Shown in pieces: positions 33,664 through 42,378 of a stretch of 64,000 nucleotides of DNA. Each line of letters starts with the position of its first letter. Within the stretch, counting starts at the first letter, position 1. The notes beneath the pieces are model-generated. The model saw only the letters and a program-made list of their open reading frames with translations. It did not search any database and was not told the DNA's origin. Made by a program: the position numbers and the translations under genes. The DNA comes from Bacteroidota bacterium (GTDB taxonomy: Bacteria > Bacteroidota > Bacteroidia > JACPRZ01): the NCBI GenBank assembly GCA_016193485.1, contig JACPRZ010000021.1:1-64000 (forward strand). The letters are read 5' to 3'.

Positions 33664-34599
33664 ATGGCTGATAAGATAAAGTGCCTGATACTGGGTTCCG
33701 GACCTGCCGGGTACACTGCCGCCTTATATGCTGCCCGTGCAGGACTTGCACCTGTTCTTTACCAGGGTAACCAGCCGGGCGGGCAACTTACCATTACATC
33801 ACATGTTGAAAATTACCCGGGATATCCTGAGGGTATTCTCGGGCCGCAAATGATGGAGGATTTCCGTAAACAGGCGGAACGCTTTGGCGCAAAAATCAGG
33901 GGCGGTTTGGCGGTGAAGGTTGACTTTTCGGTTTATCCGTTGAAAGTATCTATTGATGATGGTAATGAGATAGCCGCTAATACCGTAATTATTGCCACAG
34001 GCGCTTCAGCAAAATGGCTTGGACTGGAATCGGAAAAACGGCTGAACGGCAATGGTGTCTCCGCCTGTGCCGTATGTGACGGATTTTTTTTCAGGGGACA
34101 GGATGTTGCGGTAGTAGGGGGGGGGGATACTGCCTGCGAGGAGGCAACGTATCTCTCTAAATTATGCCGCAAAGTATTTTTGCTCGTACGGAGAGATGTC
34201 CTGCGCGCATCAAAAACAATGCAGGAACGCGTACTTAATTCTCCAAACATCGAAATTCTTTTTAACCATGAAACCCGCGAAATAACCGGTGATGATGCTG
34301 TTAATGGCGTTAAAGTCATCAACAACAAAACAGGTGAAGAAAAAATCCTGCCGGTACAGGGATTTTTTGTTGCGGTAGGTCACTCGCCTAATTCGGAAAT
34401 TTTTAAAGGTTACCTTGATATGGATGAGACGGGTTATCTGAAAGTGCAACCCGGTACCGTTAAAACCGATGTTCCCGGAGTTTTTGCTGCCGGTGATGTT
34501 GCCGATAAAACCTACCGCCAGGCGGTAACCGCTGCCGGAACCGGATGTATGGCTGCACTTGATGCCGAAAGATTCCTGGCTGAGAAAGGGTTACACTGA
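33664..34599 (+). CDS. trxB: thioredoxin reductase
   Basis: 311 aa, standard for the low-molecular-weight type. FAD-binding GSGPAG (11-16), the redox pair C135-A-V-C138 in SACAVCDGFF, the NADPH-binding VGGGDTA (151-157) and the C-terminal FAD motif GVFAAGDVADKTYRQAV are all intact. It transfers electrons from NADPH to thioredoxin in the cytoplasm. The NADPH motif is written by a run of ten G residues (34117-34126), the longest in the window and prone to slippage. Single gene, followed by a REP/transposase relic. Confidence 0.96.
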   Translation: MADKIKCLILGSGPAGYTAALYAARAGLAPVLYQGNQPGGQLTITSHVENYPGYPEGILGPQMMEDFRKQAERFGAKIRGGLAVKVDFSVYPLKVSIDDGNEIAANTVIIATGASAKWLGLESEKRLNGNGVSACAVCDGFFFRGQDVAVVGGGDTACEEATYLSKLCRKVFLLVRRDVLRASKTMQERVLNSPNIEILFNHETREITGDDAVNGVKVINNKTGEEKILPVQGFFVAVGHSPNSEIFKGYLDMDETGYLKVQPGTVKTDVPGVFAAGDVADKTYRQAVTAAGTGCMAALDAERFLAEKGLH

Positions 34600-34721
34600 A
34601 AGTTACAAATCCCAAATTCCATGGAGAATTCCTTTGAACTTGGGACTTGGCATTTTATTATTCACCTGTTTTGCACATTGGGACACCTAAAAATTTTTTA
34701 TTGATAAAAAGAAAAACAGTT

Positions 34722-34804
34722 GCCCCAGCCCCGTAGGGGCGTCATTATGGTAAAAAAACAATCGTACTATGGTGCCAAAGCCCTGTAAGGGCGACATTAT
34801 GGTA
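34722..34804. repeat. two direct REP-like GCCCCGTAGGGGCG(T/A)CATTATGGTA units
   Basis: Unit 1 is 34722-34752 and unit 2 is 34773-34804. Each has a GCCCCGTAGGGGC or GCCCTGTAAGGGC hairpin followed by ATTATGGTA. A third, inverted unit lies at 34959-34984. They flank a transposase relic, as REP sequences do around RAYT genes. Confidence 0.78.
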
Positions 34805-34835
34805 GTAGTTGTAGAATAAAGAAATAATTTATATT

Positions 34836-34958
34836 ATGGCTAATACATATACACAATTCAATATACATGGCATATTCGCTGTAAAAGGGCGGGAAAATAT
34901 TATCACAAAAAATTTTCGAGATAATCTACACAAATACATTTTTCTATTTTGCATGTTT
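34836..34958 (+). pseudogene. N-terminal remnant of a REP-associated (Y1/IS200-like) transposase
   Basis: The first about 33 codons, MANTYTQFNIHGIFAVKGRE followed by NIITKNFRDNLHKYI, match the start of Y1 tyrosine transposases of the IS200/RAYT type. The sequence then diverges, and an inverted REP unit follows at 34959. The catalytic HUH motif and the tyrosine are missing, so it is inactive. The open frame runs on to 35096 only by chance, into the methyltransferase gene on the other strand. Confidence 0.78.
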
Positions 34959-34984
34959 TACCATAATGTCGCCCCTATGGGGCT
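34959..34984. repeat. inverted REP-like unit
   Basis: TACCATAATGTCGCCCCTAT followed by GGGGCT is the reverse complement of the units at 34722-34804. With them it brackets the transposase relic. The 406-bp gap 34600-35005 holds nothing else but AT-rich sequence. Confidence 0.75.
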
Positions 34985-35005
34985 AACTTGGGACTTTGAA
35001 CTTGG

Positions 35006-36193
35006 TTATTCGCAATACAGCGCCAATCCCTTCAGATATTCCCCTTCCGGATGGTACATATTTACCGGGTGGTCTTCGGGCTGGGTTAACTGGTGAAGGA
35101 TTCTCACAGGGCGTTTCGCTTGTGCACAGGCGGCAAAAATAATCTGTCTGAAAAGTTTCTTATCAATTATCTGAGAACATGAAAAGGTAAAAAGTATGCC
35201 GCCAGGGCGTAACTTTTTCAATGCCTCAAAATTCAATCTCTGGTATGCCCTTGCGGCATCATTTTTTGCGCTCAGATGTTTTGCAAATGCCGGAGGATCA
35301 AGAATGATTACATCAAAAGTGTGATCACTCCGTTTAAAAAAATCAAAAACATCTTCCTGATAATTCCCGTATCCCGAATGGATACCGTTCAATTCAAAAT
35401 TTTTTTCCATCCATTCGACAGCACGCTGGGAACTGTCAACGGAGTGTACCATCCCGGCTCCGCTTTTTAGCGCGTAAACACTGAATCCCCCTGAATAGGC
35501 AAAAGCGTTAAGCACTTCTTTACTATGGCAGTAATCCTGAATTAATTTCCGGTTATTTCTCTGGTCAAGGTAAAAACCGGTCTTTTGCCCTGCTTCAAAA
35601 TTCACAATGAATGAATATCCGTTTTCGGCAATTACGGTTTCTCCGGTATTGCCTTTCAGGAATTCATTAACGGGAATAGAATCCTTACCGGAAATTTTCA
35701 GTGTATCCTTGCTTTTGTCAAAGATTACCGGAAGTTTTTCTCCATACAGGTCGGTAAGAATTTTGACAATATCGTTTCTTAATCTGAATATTCCGGTATT
35801 ATGAAACTGCAGGACCGCACAATCATTGTAAATGTCAACAATCAGACCGGGGAATCCGTCACCCTCGGCATTGACCAGCCGGTAAGCATTGGTTTTCCCG
35901 TTATCTGTCAATCCTGAAACCTGTCTCGCCTGAAAAGCGGCTTGCAATTTTTTTGACCAGAAATCAAAATTCGGATCTTCCGGATCGTAAGAAAAAATTC
36001 TGACCTTAATTGTACCCTCATGGTAAAACCCCCATGATAGAAAATTATTTGCGGATGAATAAACGCTGACAATATCACCTTCTGCCGGCTGACCTTCTAT
36101 ACGTCCGACAGCACCGGAAAAAATCCATGGATGGAAATTTATCACCGGTTTTTCCCTCTCTTTTTTCAGAATGATCCGGCAATTGCTTTTCAT
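35006..36193 (-). CDS. RlmI-type class I SAM rRNA methyltransferase
   Basis: 395 aa from the ATG at 36193; the open frame upstream of it (to 36406) overlaps the opposite gene's start and is not used. An N-terminal PUA domain (ILKKEREKPVINFHPWIFSG, VSVYSSANNFLSWGFYHEG) and a middle domain precede the Rossmann core: NAFAYSGGFSVYALKSGA, DSSQRAVEWMEKNFELNGI, VIILDPPAFAKH and FTFSCSQIIDK. This is the layout of RlmI/RlmK, which make m5C in 23S rRNA. The catalytic Cys is in TFSCSQ. The specific base cannot be read here. Confidence 0.88.
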   Translation of the reverse strand: MKSNCRIILKKEREKPVINFHPWIFSGAVGRIEGQPAEGDIVSVYSSANNFLSWGFYHEGTIKVRIFSYDPEDPNFDFWSKKLQAAFQARQVSGLTDNGKTNAYRLVNAEGDGFPGLIVDIYNDCAVLQFHNTGIFRLRNDIVKILTDLYGEKLPVIFDKSKDTLKISGKDSIPVNEFLKGNTGETVIAENGYSFIVNFEAGQKTGFYLDQRNNRKLIQDYCHSKEVLNAFAYSGGFSVYALKSGAGMVHSVDSSQRAVEWMEKNFELNGIHSGYGNYQEDVFDFFKRSDHTFDVIILDPPAFAKHLSAKNDAARAYQRLNFEALKKLRPGGILFTFSCSQIIDKKLFRQIIFAACAQAKRPVRILHQLTQPEDHPVNMYHPEGEYLKGLALYCE

Positions 36194-36228
36194 CGGGATA
36201 GTGATTTTACCGGGTAAATAAAAATTCC

Positions 36229-36236
36229 TAACTTTG
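36229..36236 (+). promoter_or_regulatory. -7 element for the T9SS protease gene
   Basis: TAACTTTG, 27 nt before the ATG at 36264, matches TAnnTTTG and supports the internal start. Confidence 0.5.
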
Positions 36237-36263
36237 AATCCGAAAATATCAAATACGAATATA

Positions 36264-38771
36264 ATGAAAGCAGTACTTGTGTGGGTGAACCTGATTTTTT
36301 TGTCGGGTATTTGCGAACTTCCGGTTTCTTCCCAGCCGTATAATAATACCATACCGCCCGGCCTTTTGTTGGCTGGCGATGACGTTGGTATTCCCCAAAT
36401 CATCATGCCCGGTATTAACCTGAAACAATTGCTTGCCGAAGATGCAAGTGATGAAGCAAGCGGTGCAAAACCATACCGCTTCGGTTATGATTTCCCGGTT
36501 GAAATAAATCCCGGAAATTCCGGAAGATGGATAAACCTTAAGAAAAAATTCCGCTTATGGCAGGTGCGCATTTCCTGTCCGGATGCTTATTCCGTTAACC
36601 TTCTCTTCCATGAATTTGACCTAAAGGATGGCTGCGCAGTGTGGATGTACGGAATGGACGGTTTAACGGTTTTTGGTCCCTATTCATCAGGAAATAATTA
36701 TGACCATAAAAATGTTGCGACCGGAATTGTCAAAGGATCTTCAGTAATTGTGGAATTACTGATCCCGTATAATCTGAATGATTTCGGCACTTTTAATATT
36801 GCAAGGGTAACCCATGGGTATAAAAAATTACCGTTTCTATACAGTGAAAAGGATTTTAACGATTCCGGCCCATGCAACATAAATGTCAACTGCCCTGCCG
36901 GAGCGGACTGGCAGAATGAAAAAAGGGCGGTTGCAGTGATTGTTGACGGTGGCCGGCTCTGCACCGGTGCGCTTGTGAATAACACACTTCAGGACGGCAC
37001 TCCATATTTTCTATCGGCAAACCACTGTTACGGTTCCGTAGGTTCCTGGGCTTTCATGTTTAACTATGAAAGTCCGAATTGCACTAATATTGACGGTCCC
37101 GTAAATCAATATGTTTCGGGCAGCGTTCTCCGGGCGAAAAATGGCGACTCCGATTTCCTTCTTGTGGAAATGAGTTCTCCCCCCCCTGCAGGTTTTGCCT
37201 CCTATTACCTCGGCTGGGACAACAGCGGTAATCAACCTGATTCGCAGGTGTGCATCCATCATCCAAATGGGGATATTAAAAAAATAACCTTTGATAACGA
37301 CCCTGCAACAGCCACAACCTGGAACAGCGCAGAGGTATGGGAAATCGGGAGTTGGGAGAATGGTACCACGGAACCGGGTTCTTCCGGCTCACCGCTGTTT
37401 GACCAGAACCACCGTGTGATCGGCCAATTATATGGCGGAACCGCATCATGCTCAAGTCTAACGGATGATAATTTCGGGCGATTTGACGTATCCTGGGATA
37501 ATGGTTCAACTCCGGCTACCCGGCTTCGCGAGTGGCTTGATCCCAACAACAGCGGAGCGCTGACGATGGATGGTTTTGACCCTAATGTTGCCGGTGATAC
37601 CATAGATGCCGGTATAAGTTCAGTGACTTCTCCTGGCGGTTCCTATTGCAATGTTGATTCATTCCCGCTGATTGTTACGATCCGTAATTTCGGATATGAC
37701 ACACTGTTTTCCGTAATAATAAATTATACTGTTGATTCGGTAAATACATATTCTTATTACTGGTATGGCGCTCTTCCGACACTCACAAATGAAACCATAA
37801 TTATAGATACTCTTATTCTTCCGGCAGGTAACCATACTGTTGATATTGTCACATCTCAGCCGAATGGAAGCGCAGATGAGGATTCTTCCAATAATTCACT
37901 CACAATTTCTTTTGTTGCCAAAGTCGGTCCTGTGGTGGAGATTATTGTCCGCACGGATGATTACGGATCAGAGACCTTTTGGATACTTGAAGACAGCGCA
38001 GGCAACAATATTGCCACGGGCGGACCTTATTCAGATGGTTTGCAGCAATTAATATCAACAGAGGTCTGCATTACTTATGGCTGTTTTCCGTTTACCGTTT
38101 ATGACTCGTTTGGTGACGGCATGTGCTGCGCCTATGGCAATGGCGGGTTCTGGGTTTTGAATGAAAACAATGATACTCTTACTTCGGGGGGGGTGTTTAC
38201 AAATTCAGTTTCTTCGGTTATTTGCGTTAATCCATTATCCCCTGTCGCCCAGTTCATTGCCGATTATTCCTCCCTTTGCCTGAACGGTTCAGTTCAGTTT
38301 TTCAGCCAGTCCACAGGTAATCCTGATACCTGGAATTGGATTTTTGAAGAGGGTAATCCCCCTTTTTCAAATTTTGAGAACCCGGTAGTATATTATGATA
38401 CATCCGGACAATGGGATGTAACGCTTGTTGTCACAAATGCAAACGGTTCAGATACTTTGTACTCGCCAAATTTCGTTTATATTGATACCTGTCTTGTCAC
38501 TGCTGATTTCCGTGGTCCCGGACCGTTGGTTACCATTTATCCCAATCCCTTTTCTGAGTGGGCCGAGATTCGTGTGAACTACCATACCATGCGAAATCCG
38601 GTACTTGAAGTTTTTGATCTTCCCGGAAGAATGGTGAAGAGATATGGATTGGAAGATGGTAAATCCCTGAAACTTTCCAGTATCGGTCTGGCGGAGGGTA
38701 TTTATCAATATAAACTTTTCATTCCCGGTAATAATGATAAGGTAGTCGGGATATTTGTTATTGTAAAATAA
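36264..38771 (+). CDS. secreted S1-type serine protease with T9SS sorting domain
   Basis: 835 aa. Signal peptide (VLVWVNLIFLSGICELPVSS), propeptide region, then a trypsin-like domain close to lysyl endopeptidases: CTGALVNNTLQDGTPYFLSA, catalytic H254 in SANHCYG, D297 in DSDFLLVE and S374 in PGSSGSPLF. A middle CARDB-like region (about 440-570) and a PKD domain (AQFIADYSSLCLNGSVQFF, then DTWNWIFEEGNP) follow. The C terminus is a type A T9SS sorting signal: TIYPNPFSEWAEIRV, LEVFDLPGR and GIYQYKLF. It is secreted across the outer membrane by T9SS. C8 and G8 tracts lie at 37179-37186 and 38186-38193. Confidence 0.92.
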   Translation: MKAVLVWVNLIFLSGICELPVSSQPYNNTIPPGLLLAGDDVGIPQIIMPGINLKQLLAEDASDEASGAKPYRFGYDFPVEINPGNSGRWINLKKKFRLWQVRISCPDAYSVNLLFHEFDLKDGCAVWMYGMDGLTVFGPYSSGNNYDHKNVATGIVKGSSVIVELLIPYNLNDFGTFNIARVTHGYKKLPFLYSEKDFNDSGPCNINVNCPAGADWQNEKRAVAVIVDGGRLCTGALVNNTLQDGTPYFLSANHCYGSVGSWAFMFNYESPNCTNIDGPVNQYVSGSVLRAKNGDSDFLLVEMSSPPPAGFASYYLGWDNSGNQPDSQVCIHHPNGDIKKITFDNDPATATTWNSAEVWEIGSWENGTTEPGSSGSPLFDQNHRVIGQLYGGTASCSSLTDDNFGRFDVSWDNGSTPATRLREWLDPNNSGALTMDGFDPNVAGDTIDAGISSVTSPGGSYCNVDSFPLIVTIRNFGYDTLFSVIINYTVDSVNTYSYYWYGALPTLTNETIIIDTLILPAGNHTVDIVTSQPNGSADEDSSNNSLTISFVAKVGPVVEIIVRTDDYGSETFWILEDSAGNNIATGGPYSDGLQQLISTEVCITYGCFPFTVYDSFGDGMCCAYGNGGFWVLNENNDTLTSGGVFTNSVSSVICVNPLSPVAQFIADYSSLCLNGSVQFFSQSTGNPDTWNWIFEEGNPPFSNFENPVVYYDTSGQWDVTLVVTNANGSDTLYSPNFVYIDTCLVTADFRGPGPLVTIYPNPFSEWAEIRVNYHTMRNPVLEVFDLPGRMVKRYGLEDGKSLKLSSIGLAEGIYQYKLFIPGNNDKVVGIFVIVK

Positions 38772-38808
38772 TAATCGGTCTTTCCCGGTTTTTACCATTT
38801 ACCACTTA

Positions 38809-39513
38809 CTATTTACCTTTTACGGTACCAATTCCTTCATTCAACCTCATTTGATTGAGTATCCAGTTCTGCCTTTTCCGTATATAAGGTCCGGGGTTTT
38901 TTGCGGAATATTTTAATGGCCGCGGAAGAATTGCAGCCAGAAGTGCCGCTTCACCCGCACTTATTTTTTTGGCGGTCTTGTTAAAATATCGTTTTGATGC
39001 CGCTTCCGCTCCATACACTCCGTCACCCAGTTCAATGATGTTGAGGTAAACATCCAGTATTCTCTGCTTGCTCCAGAAAAGTTCAATCAATGCTGTAAAG
39101 TAAACTTCAAGTCCCTTTCTTACCCAGTTGCGCGATGGCCACAGGAAGAGGTTTTTTGCCACCTGCTGGCTGATGGTGCTGGCGCCCCTTTTCCGCTTGT
39201 GGTTTTTGTTGTGTTGAACCGCCTTGTCAATAGCATTAAGGTCGAACCCCCAGTGGGTGTAAAAATTCTGATCCTCAGCGCATACAACGGCTAATCTCAG
39301 GTGGGAGGAGATTTCATCATGGGATACCCAATCCTTTTGTAATCTGAGCGTCCTTCTGTCATCAGAAAACTGCTGAAAACAACGTATTACCATCAGTGGA
39401 GTCAGTGGTACCGGTACGAAACGGAAGAGTATGGTCAGGAGAACCGAAATTGCAAAAAGCAGGAGAATAACCTTAAAAACTGACCTGAGTAATCTGAAGA
39501 GGAATTTTTTCAT
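38809..39513 (-). CDS. mtgA: monofunctional peptidoglycan glycosyltransferase
   Basis: 234 aa. One N-terminal TM helix (VILLLFAISVLLTILF) precedes a GT51 domain. Motif 1 contains the first catalytic Glu (CAEDQNFYTHWGFD), then RGASTISQQVAKNLFLWPSR, the second Glu in YLNIIELG, and GVYGAEAASKRYFNK. The domain is complete and there is no transpeptidase domain, which defines MtgA. It polymerises lipid II into glycan chains at the inner membrane. It is convergent with the protease gene, 37 nt between the stops. Confidence 0.95.
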   Translation of the reverse strand: MKKFLFRLLRSVFKVILLLFAISVLLTILFRFVPVPLTPLMVIRCFQQFSDDRRTLRLQKDWVSHDEISSHLRLAVVCAEDQNFYTHWGFDLNAIDKAVQHNKNHKRKRGASTISQQVAKNLFLWPSRNWVRKGLEVYFTALIELFWSKQRILDVYLNIIELGDGVYGAEAASKRYFNKTAKKISAGEAALLAAILPRPLKYSAKNPGPYIRKRQNWILNQMRLNEGIGTVKGK

Positions 39514-39896
39514 TCTTTTCCGCCCTTTGTACGAGACATTGCACTGGCGGGCTGGAATTTGTATTTATACCATAAACGGCATAAATTCCCGTATTGCATT
39601 TTCCCTCCGCCTTTGGCGGGGCAGATAATCGCAGAAATTACAATAATAATTTGCGTAAATCAGCCCCGCATATTGCGGGGGGAAACAAAAAATGCACGCC
39701 TGCCTGCTCTGACGGAGTCCGATACTCGTCAGAGTCATCGGACCGGTAGGCAAAGTTTTATCCCGTTTTTACTATACAATAAATGCCTATCAACGCCCAT
39801 GATTGCTTTCAGGAATTTATCGGGATTATTAATGGTAAAAGTAACCATAACCCACCTGTAAACCCGATAGATATCGGGTCAAACGGTATCCATATA
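39514..39896. other. 383-bp noncoding gap rich in GC palindromes
   Basis: No gene seen. It holds CCGCCTTTGGCGG (39607-39619), CCCCGCATATTGCGGGG (39664-39680), a compound structure with arms TGCCT/AGGCA around CTCTGACGGAGTCCGATA and CTCGTCAGAGTCATCGGA (39700-39752), and a hairpin next to rplS (39863-39878). The GC-rich stems stand out from the AT-rich background and look like remnants of several repeat insertions. Confidence 0.6.
39863..39878 (-). terminator. hairpin downstream of rplS
   Basis: CCCGATAGATATCGGG forms a 7-bp stem with a 2-nt loop, 18 nt past the rplS stop, followed on the minus strand by TTTA. A weak intrinsic terminator candidate. Confidence 0.4.
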
Positions 39897-40334
39897 TCAA
39901 GCAGTTACTGTCTCTGTCACCACAGCCGTAGTATTTGATGTGCCGTCACTTCCCTGTCCGGAATTATTTTCAGGCGTCCCATCCTGCCGTTCTTCAATTC
40001 TTGCCTTTTTACCTATTTTTTTGCGCAGATAATAAAGTTTTGCCCGCCTTACCGAACCCGTCTTCGCTACTTCGATCTTATCGATAAATGGAGAATTCAG
40101 CGGAAAAATTCTTTCAACGCCTATGCCACCGGATATTTTCCTGACGGTAATCGATGAACCGGAGCCGGAACCGCGCATTTTTATTACGGTGCCCTGGAAT
40201 TGTTGTATCCTTTCTTTCTCACCTTCGCGGATCAGATAATGTACAATAATTGTATCTCCGGACCTGAACCGCGGATGCTGCTTTTTGGGTAAAAATGCTC
40301 TATCGGCTGCGGCTATTAAATCTCTTGAGTTCAT
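39897..40334 (-). CDS. rplS: 50S ribosomal protein L19
   Basis: 145 aa. The first about 115 residues are L19: [77 protein letters not shown]-like [20 protein letters not shown]. The last 30 residues are a low-complexity Ser/Thr/Asn-rich tail that many Bacteroidota L19 proteins carry. L19 lies at the 30S-50S interface. It is alone, not in the rpsP-rimM-trmD-rplS order. Confidence 0.96.
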   Translation of the reverse strand: MNSRDLIAAADRAFLPKKQHPRFRSGDTIIVHYLIREGEKERIQQFQGTVIKMRGSGSGSSITVRKISGGIGVERIFPLNSPFIDKIEVAKTGSVRRAKLYYLRKKIGKKARIEERQDGTPENNSGQGSDGTSNTTAVVTETVTA

Positions 40335-40432
40335 GGTTATTGGAATTTCTTATGATGAATTTTGGAATTTAGTAATTTTAATCCGAAATTTTGACAATTC
40401 GCAATCTAAAATTCTCTTTATGGTTTATCTCT

Positions 40433-40440
40433 TAACTTTG
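40433..40440 (+). promoter_or_regulatory. -7 element for pyrD
   Basis: TAACTTTG, 40 nt before the ATG at 40481, matches TAnnTTTG. Confidence 0.5.
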
Positions 40441-40480
40441 CAGGAGTGCAAAGGTAAGGAATTATCCGGTACGAATTTTC

Positions 40481-41527
40481 ATGTATAAAACATTCATACG
40501 GCCAATACTCTTTTTACCGGATCCCGAAATGGCTCACAGGGTTTTTAGTATCTTCTCAAAGATGACCCTCGGAAACCCCGTTTTCCACAACCTTATTTCC
40601 CGGTTGTACAGGTACAATGGCTTATCCACCGGAAAAACCATTTGCTGTATTAAATTTCCAAATCCGGTCGGGCTTGCTGCCGGGTTTGATAAAAATGCCA
40701 CTTTTTTCAATGAACTTTCCGCTTTCGGATTCGGGTTCATCGAAATAGGTACCGTTACTCCAAGACCACAGCCCGGAAATCCGCGTCCGCGGATATTCAG
40801 ATTGGTGCGCGATAAAGCGCTTATTAACCGGATGGGTTTTAATAATGATGGCGTCATAGCCGTAGCAAAGCGGCTTGAGAAAAGGAGAGAAGGTATAATT
40901 ATCGGGTCCAATATCGGTAAGAACCGTGATACGCCAAACGAAAGCGCAGTACTTGATTATCTTGCCTGTTTTGAAACCCTTTTTGAATATTCCGATTATT
41001 TTGCGGTAAATGTAAGTTCACCGAATACACCCGGTTTGAGGGATTTGCAGGAAAAGGAAAACCTTTTGAAGGTACTCGGAGGGTTGACAAATGCCAACAA
41101 GAAAAGAAATAAAGAAAAACCGGTTTTTCTGAAAATATCTCCCGATTTGAACCCCGGACAGGTAGATGATATTATGGAAGCGGTTGAACAAACCGGAATT
41201 CAGGGACTGATTGTTGGGAACACTACGATATTACGTGATGGGCTCATGACACCCAAACCTGTTACCGATAATATTGGTGCCGGTGGTTTAAGCGGGAAAC
41301 CGCTGCAAAAAAAATCGGATGAAATGATAAAAGAAATCCGCAGCCGCAACAGAAAAATTCCAATCATCGGATCCGGGGGTGTTTTTACTCCGGAAGACGC
41401 GTTGCAGAAAATGGAAGCCGGTGCCGACCTCATCCAGGTCTATACAGGTTTTATTTATGAGGGTCCCGGAATAGTTAAAGCAATAAATAGAGAGTTATCG
41501 GTAAGGGAAAGTAAGTTCGGGGTATAA
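40481..41527 (+). CDS. pyrD: quinone-dependent dihydroorotate dehydrogenase
   Basis: 348 aa class 2 enzyme. The N-terminal amphipathic part (YKTFIRPILFLPDPEMAHRV) binds the membrane; the FMN barrel has PVGLAAGFDKNA, EIGTVTPRPQPGNPRPRIFR, NRMGFNNDG, the catalytic Ser in FAVNVSSPNTPGL, and IIGSGGVFTPEDALQKMEAGADLIQVYTG-type phosphate-binding segments near the end. It oxidises dihydroorotate to orotate, giving electrons to the quinone pool, here presumably menaquinone. It has its own promoter. Confidence 0.96.
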   Translation: MYKTFIRPILFLPDPEMAHRVFSIFSKMTLGNPVFHNLISRLYRYNGLSTGKTICCIKFPNPVGLAAGFDKNATFFNELSAFGFGFIEIGTVTPRPQPGNPRPRIFRLVRDKALINRMGFNNDGVIAVAKRLEKRREGIIIGSNIGKNRDTPNESAVLDYLACFETLFEYSDYFAVNVSSPNTPGLRDLQEKENLLKVLGGLTNANKKRNKEKPVFLKISPDLNPGQVDDIMEAVEQTGIQGLIVGNTTILRDGLMTPKPVTDNIGAGGLSGKPLQKKSDEMIKEIRSRNRKIPIIGSGGVFTPEDALQKMEAGADLIQVYTGFIYEGPGIVKAINRELSVRESKFGV

Positions 41528-41687
41528 TGGGCTGTAATTATCAAGAATTTATGTGCGGGGCTTCGCGAAATTGATGGAAATTCAATTTCAATTAATAGCA
41601 ACAAATTTCTATGAATTTCAATAAATTTCATTTCAATGTTAAGCGGTTCTTTATTTATTATTATGCATTACTAAACCAAATCATTTG

Positions 41688-41695
41688 TACTTTTG
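41688..41695 (+). promoter_or_regulatory. -7 element for the second DUF5618 gene
   Basis: TACTTTTG, 26 nt before the ATG at 41722, matches TAnnTTTG. Confidence 0.45.
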
Positions 41696-41721
41696 CACAA
41701 CATTGTGGTTAAGAATATCCT

Positions 41722-42261
41722 ATGAGATCGGATAGCGGAAAACATCATGGATCAGTAAAAGGCCATTCAAACACTATTGAAGAAGCGAATCGGTATATGG
41801 CAAACGCCAGGAAAATTCTTCATAAAACGCCCATTGAATATTTTGATTACAAAGACCCCAAGATGGTATCCGAAGCCGCTGGAACTGCTTATCTTGCTGC
41901 CCTGCTGTCTATTAATGCTTATTTAATCTCTATCGGGTTTATAAAAGAAAACCTTCCTAAATCTATCGAGCATTATTGGGATATTGTAATAAAAAAAATT
42001 CCCCACAACGGTAAACTGAAATCATCATTAAAAGTTGCATATCAAAATCTCCATTTATTTGCCTATTATCAGGGAGGCACAAGTGTTAAAATGGTAAAAG
42101 ATGGAATTGAAAAATGTAAACTGATTATCGACATGATGGCATCATCTATTCGGAAGATTCCAGAAAAAAATGGTTATATTGATCCCGATATCAAAACTGT
42201 TGCCGGAGAACCATCGGTAAAATATAAAATAAAACATGGAATCAGGCGAAAGAAAAAATAA
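41722..42261 (+). CDS. DUF5618 family protein (paralogue 2) with C-terminal extension
   Basis: 179 aa. Residues about 17-135 align with the protein at 771-1178: EANRYMANARKIL, TPIEYFDYKDPKMVSEAAGT, AYLAALLSINAYL, LPKSIEHYWD and the shared KKIPHNGKLK. A further 40 residues, ending in the basic KYKIKHGIRRKKK, are not present in the first copy. The Lys/Arg-rich tail could contact nucleic acid, but this is speculation. No partner gene shares its transcript, unlike paralogue 1, which is coupled to a thioredoxin-like gene. Confidence 0.75.
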   Translation: MRSDSGKHHGSVKGHSNTIEEANRYMANARKILHKTPIEYFDYKDPKMVSEAAGTAYLAALLSINAYLISIGFIKENLPKSIEHYWDIVIKKIPHNGKLKSSLKVAYQNLHLFAYYQGGTSVKMVKDGIEKCKLIIDMMASSIRKIPEKNGYIDPDIKTVAGEPSVKYKIKHGIRRKKK

Positions 42262-42308
42262 AAACAATAACAAAACATTTACCAGTAAATATATCCAGGC
42301 GAAATGAA

Positions 42309-42348
42309 CCTGCCTGCCGCCTGTCTGCCGGTAGGCAGGGCAGGCAGG
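42309..42348. repeat. 40-bp CCTGCCTGCC palindrome
   Basis: CCTGCCTGCCGCCTGTCTGC followed by CGGTAGGCAGGGCAGGCAGG is a near-perfect palindrome of the same family as the elements in the amidohydrolase and uvrA frames. It lies just before the E2 gene and keeps an open frame, but the true E2 start is downstream. Confidence 0.75.
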
Positions 42349-42378
42349 TTTGTAAATCTATGTAATCCCTGTATAACA

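Noticed and set aside
34985-35096. Continuation of the transposase relic frame
   Set aside because: After the inverted REP unit the frame is antisense to the methyltransferase C terminus and has no transposase similarity.
36194-36406. Longer start for the RlmI-type methyltransferase
   Set aside because: It would overlap the divergent protease gene and adds residues without homology; the PUA domain begins right after the ATG at 36193.
42304-42378. N-terminal extension of the E2 protein
   Set aside because: The extra residues are encoded by a 40-bp palindrome and precede a normal E2 start (MSEINLILPKMGES) at 42379.
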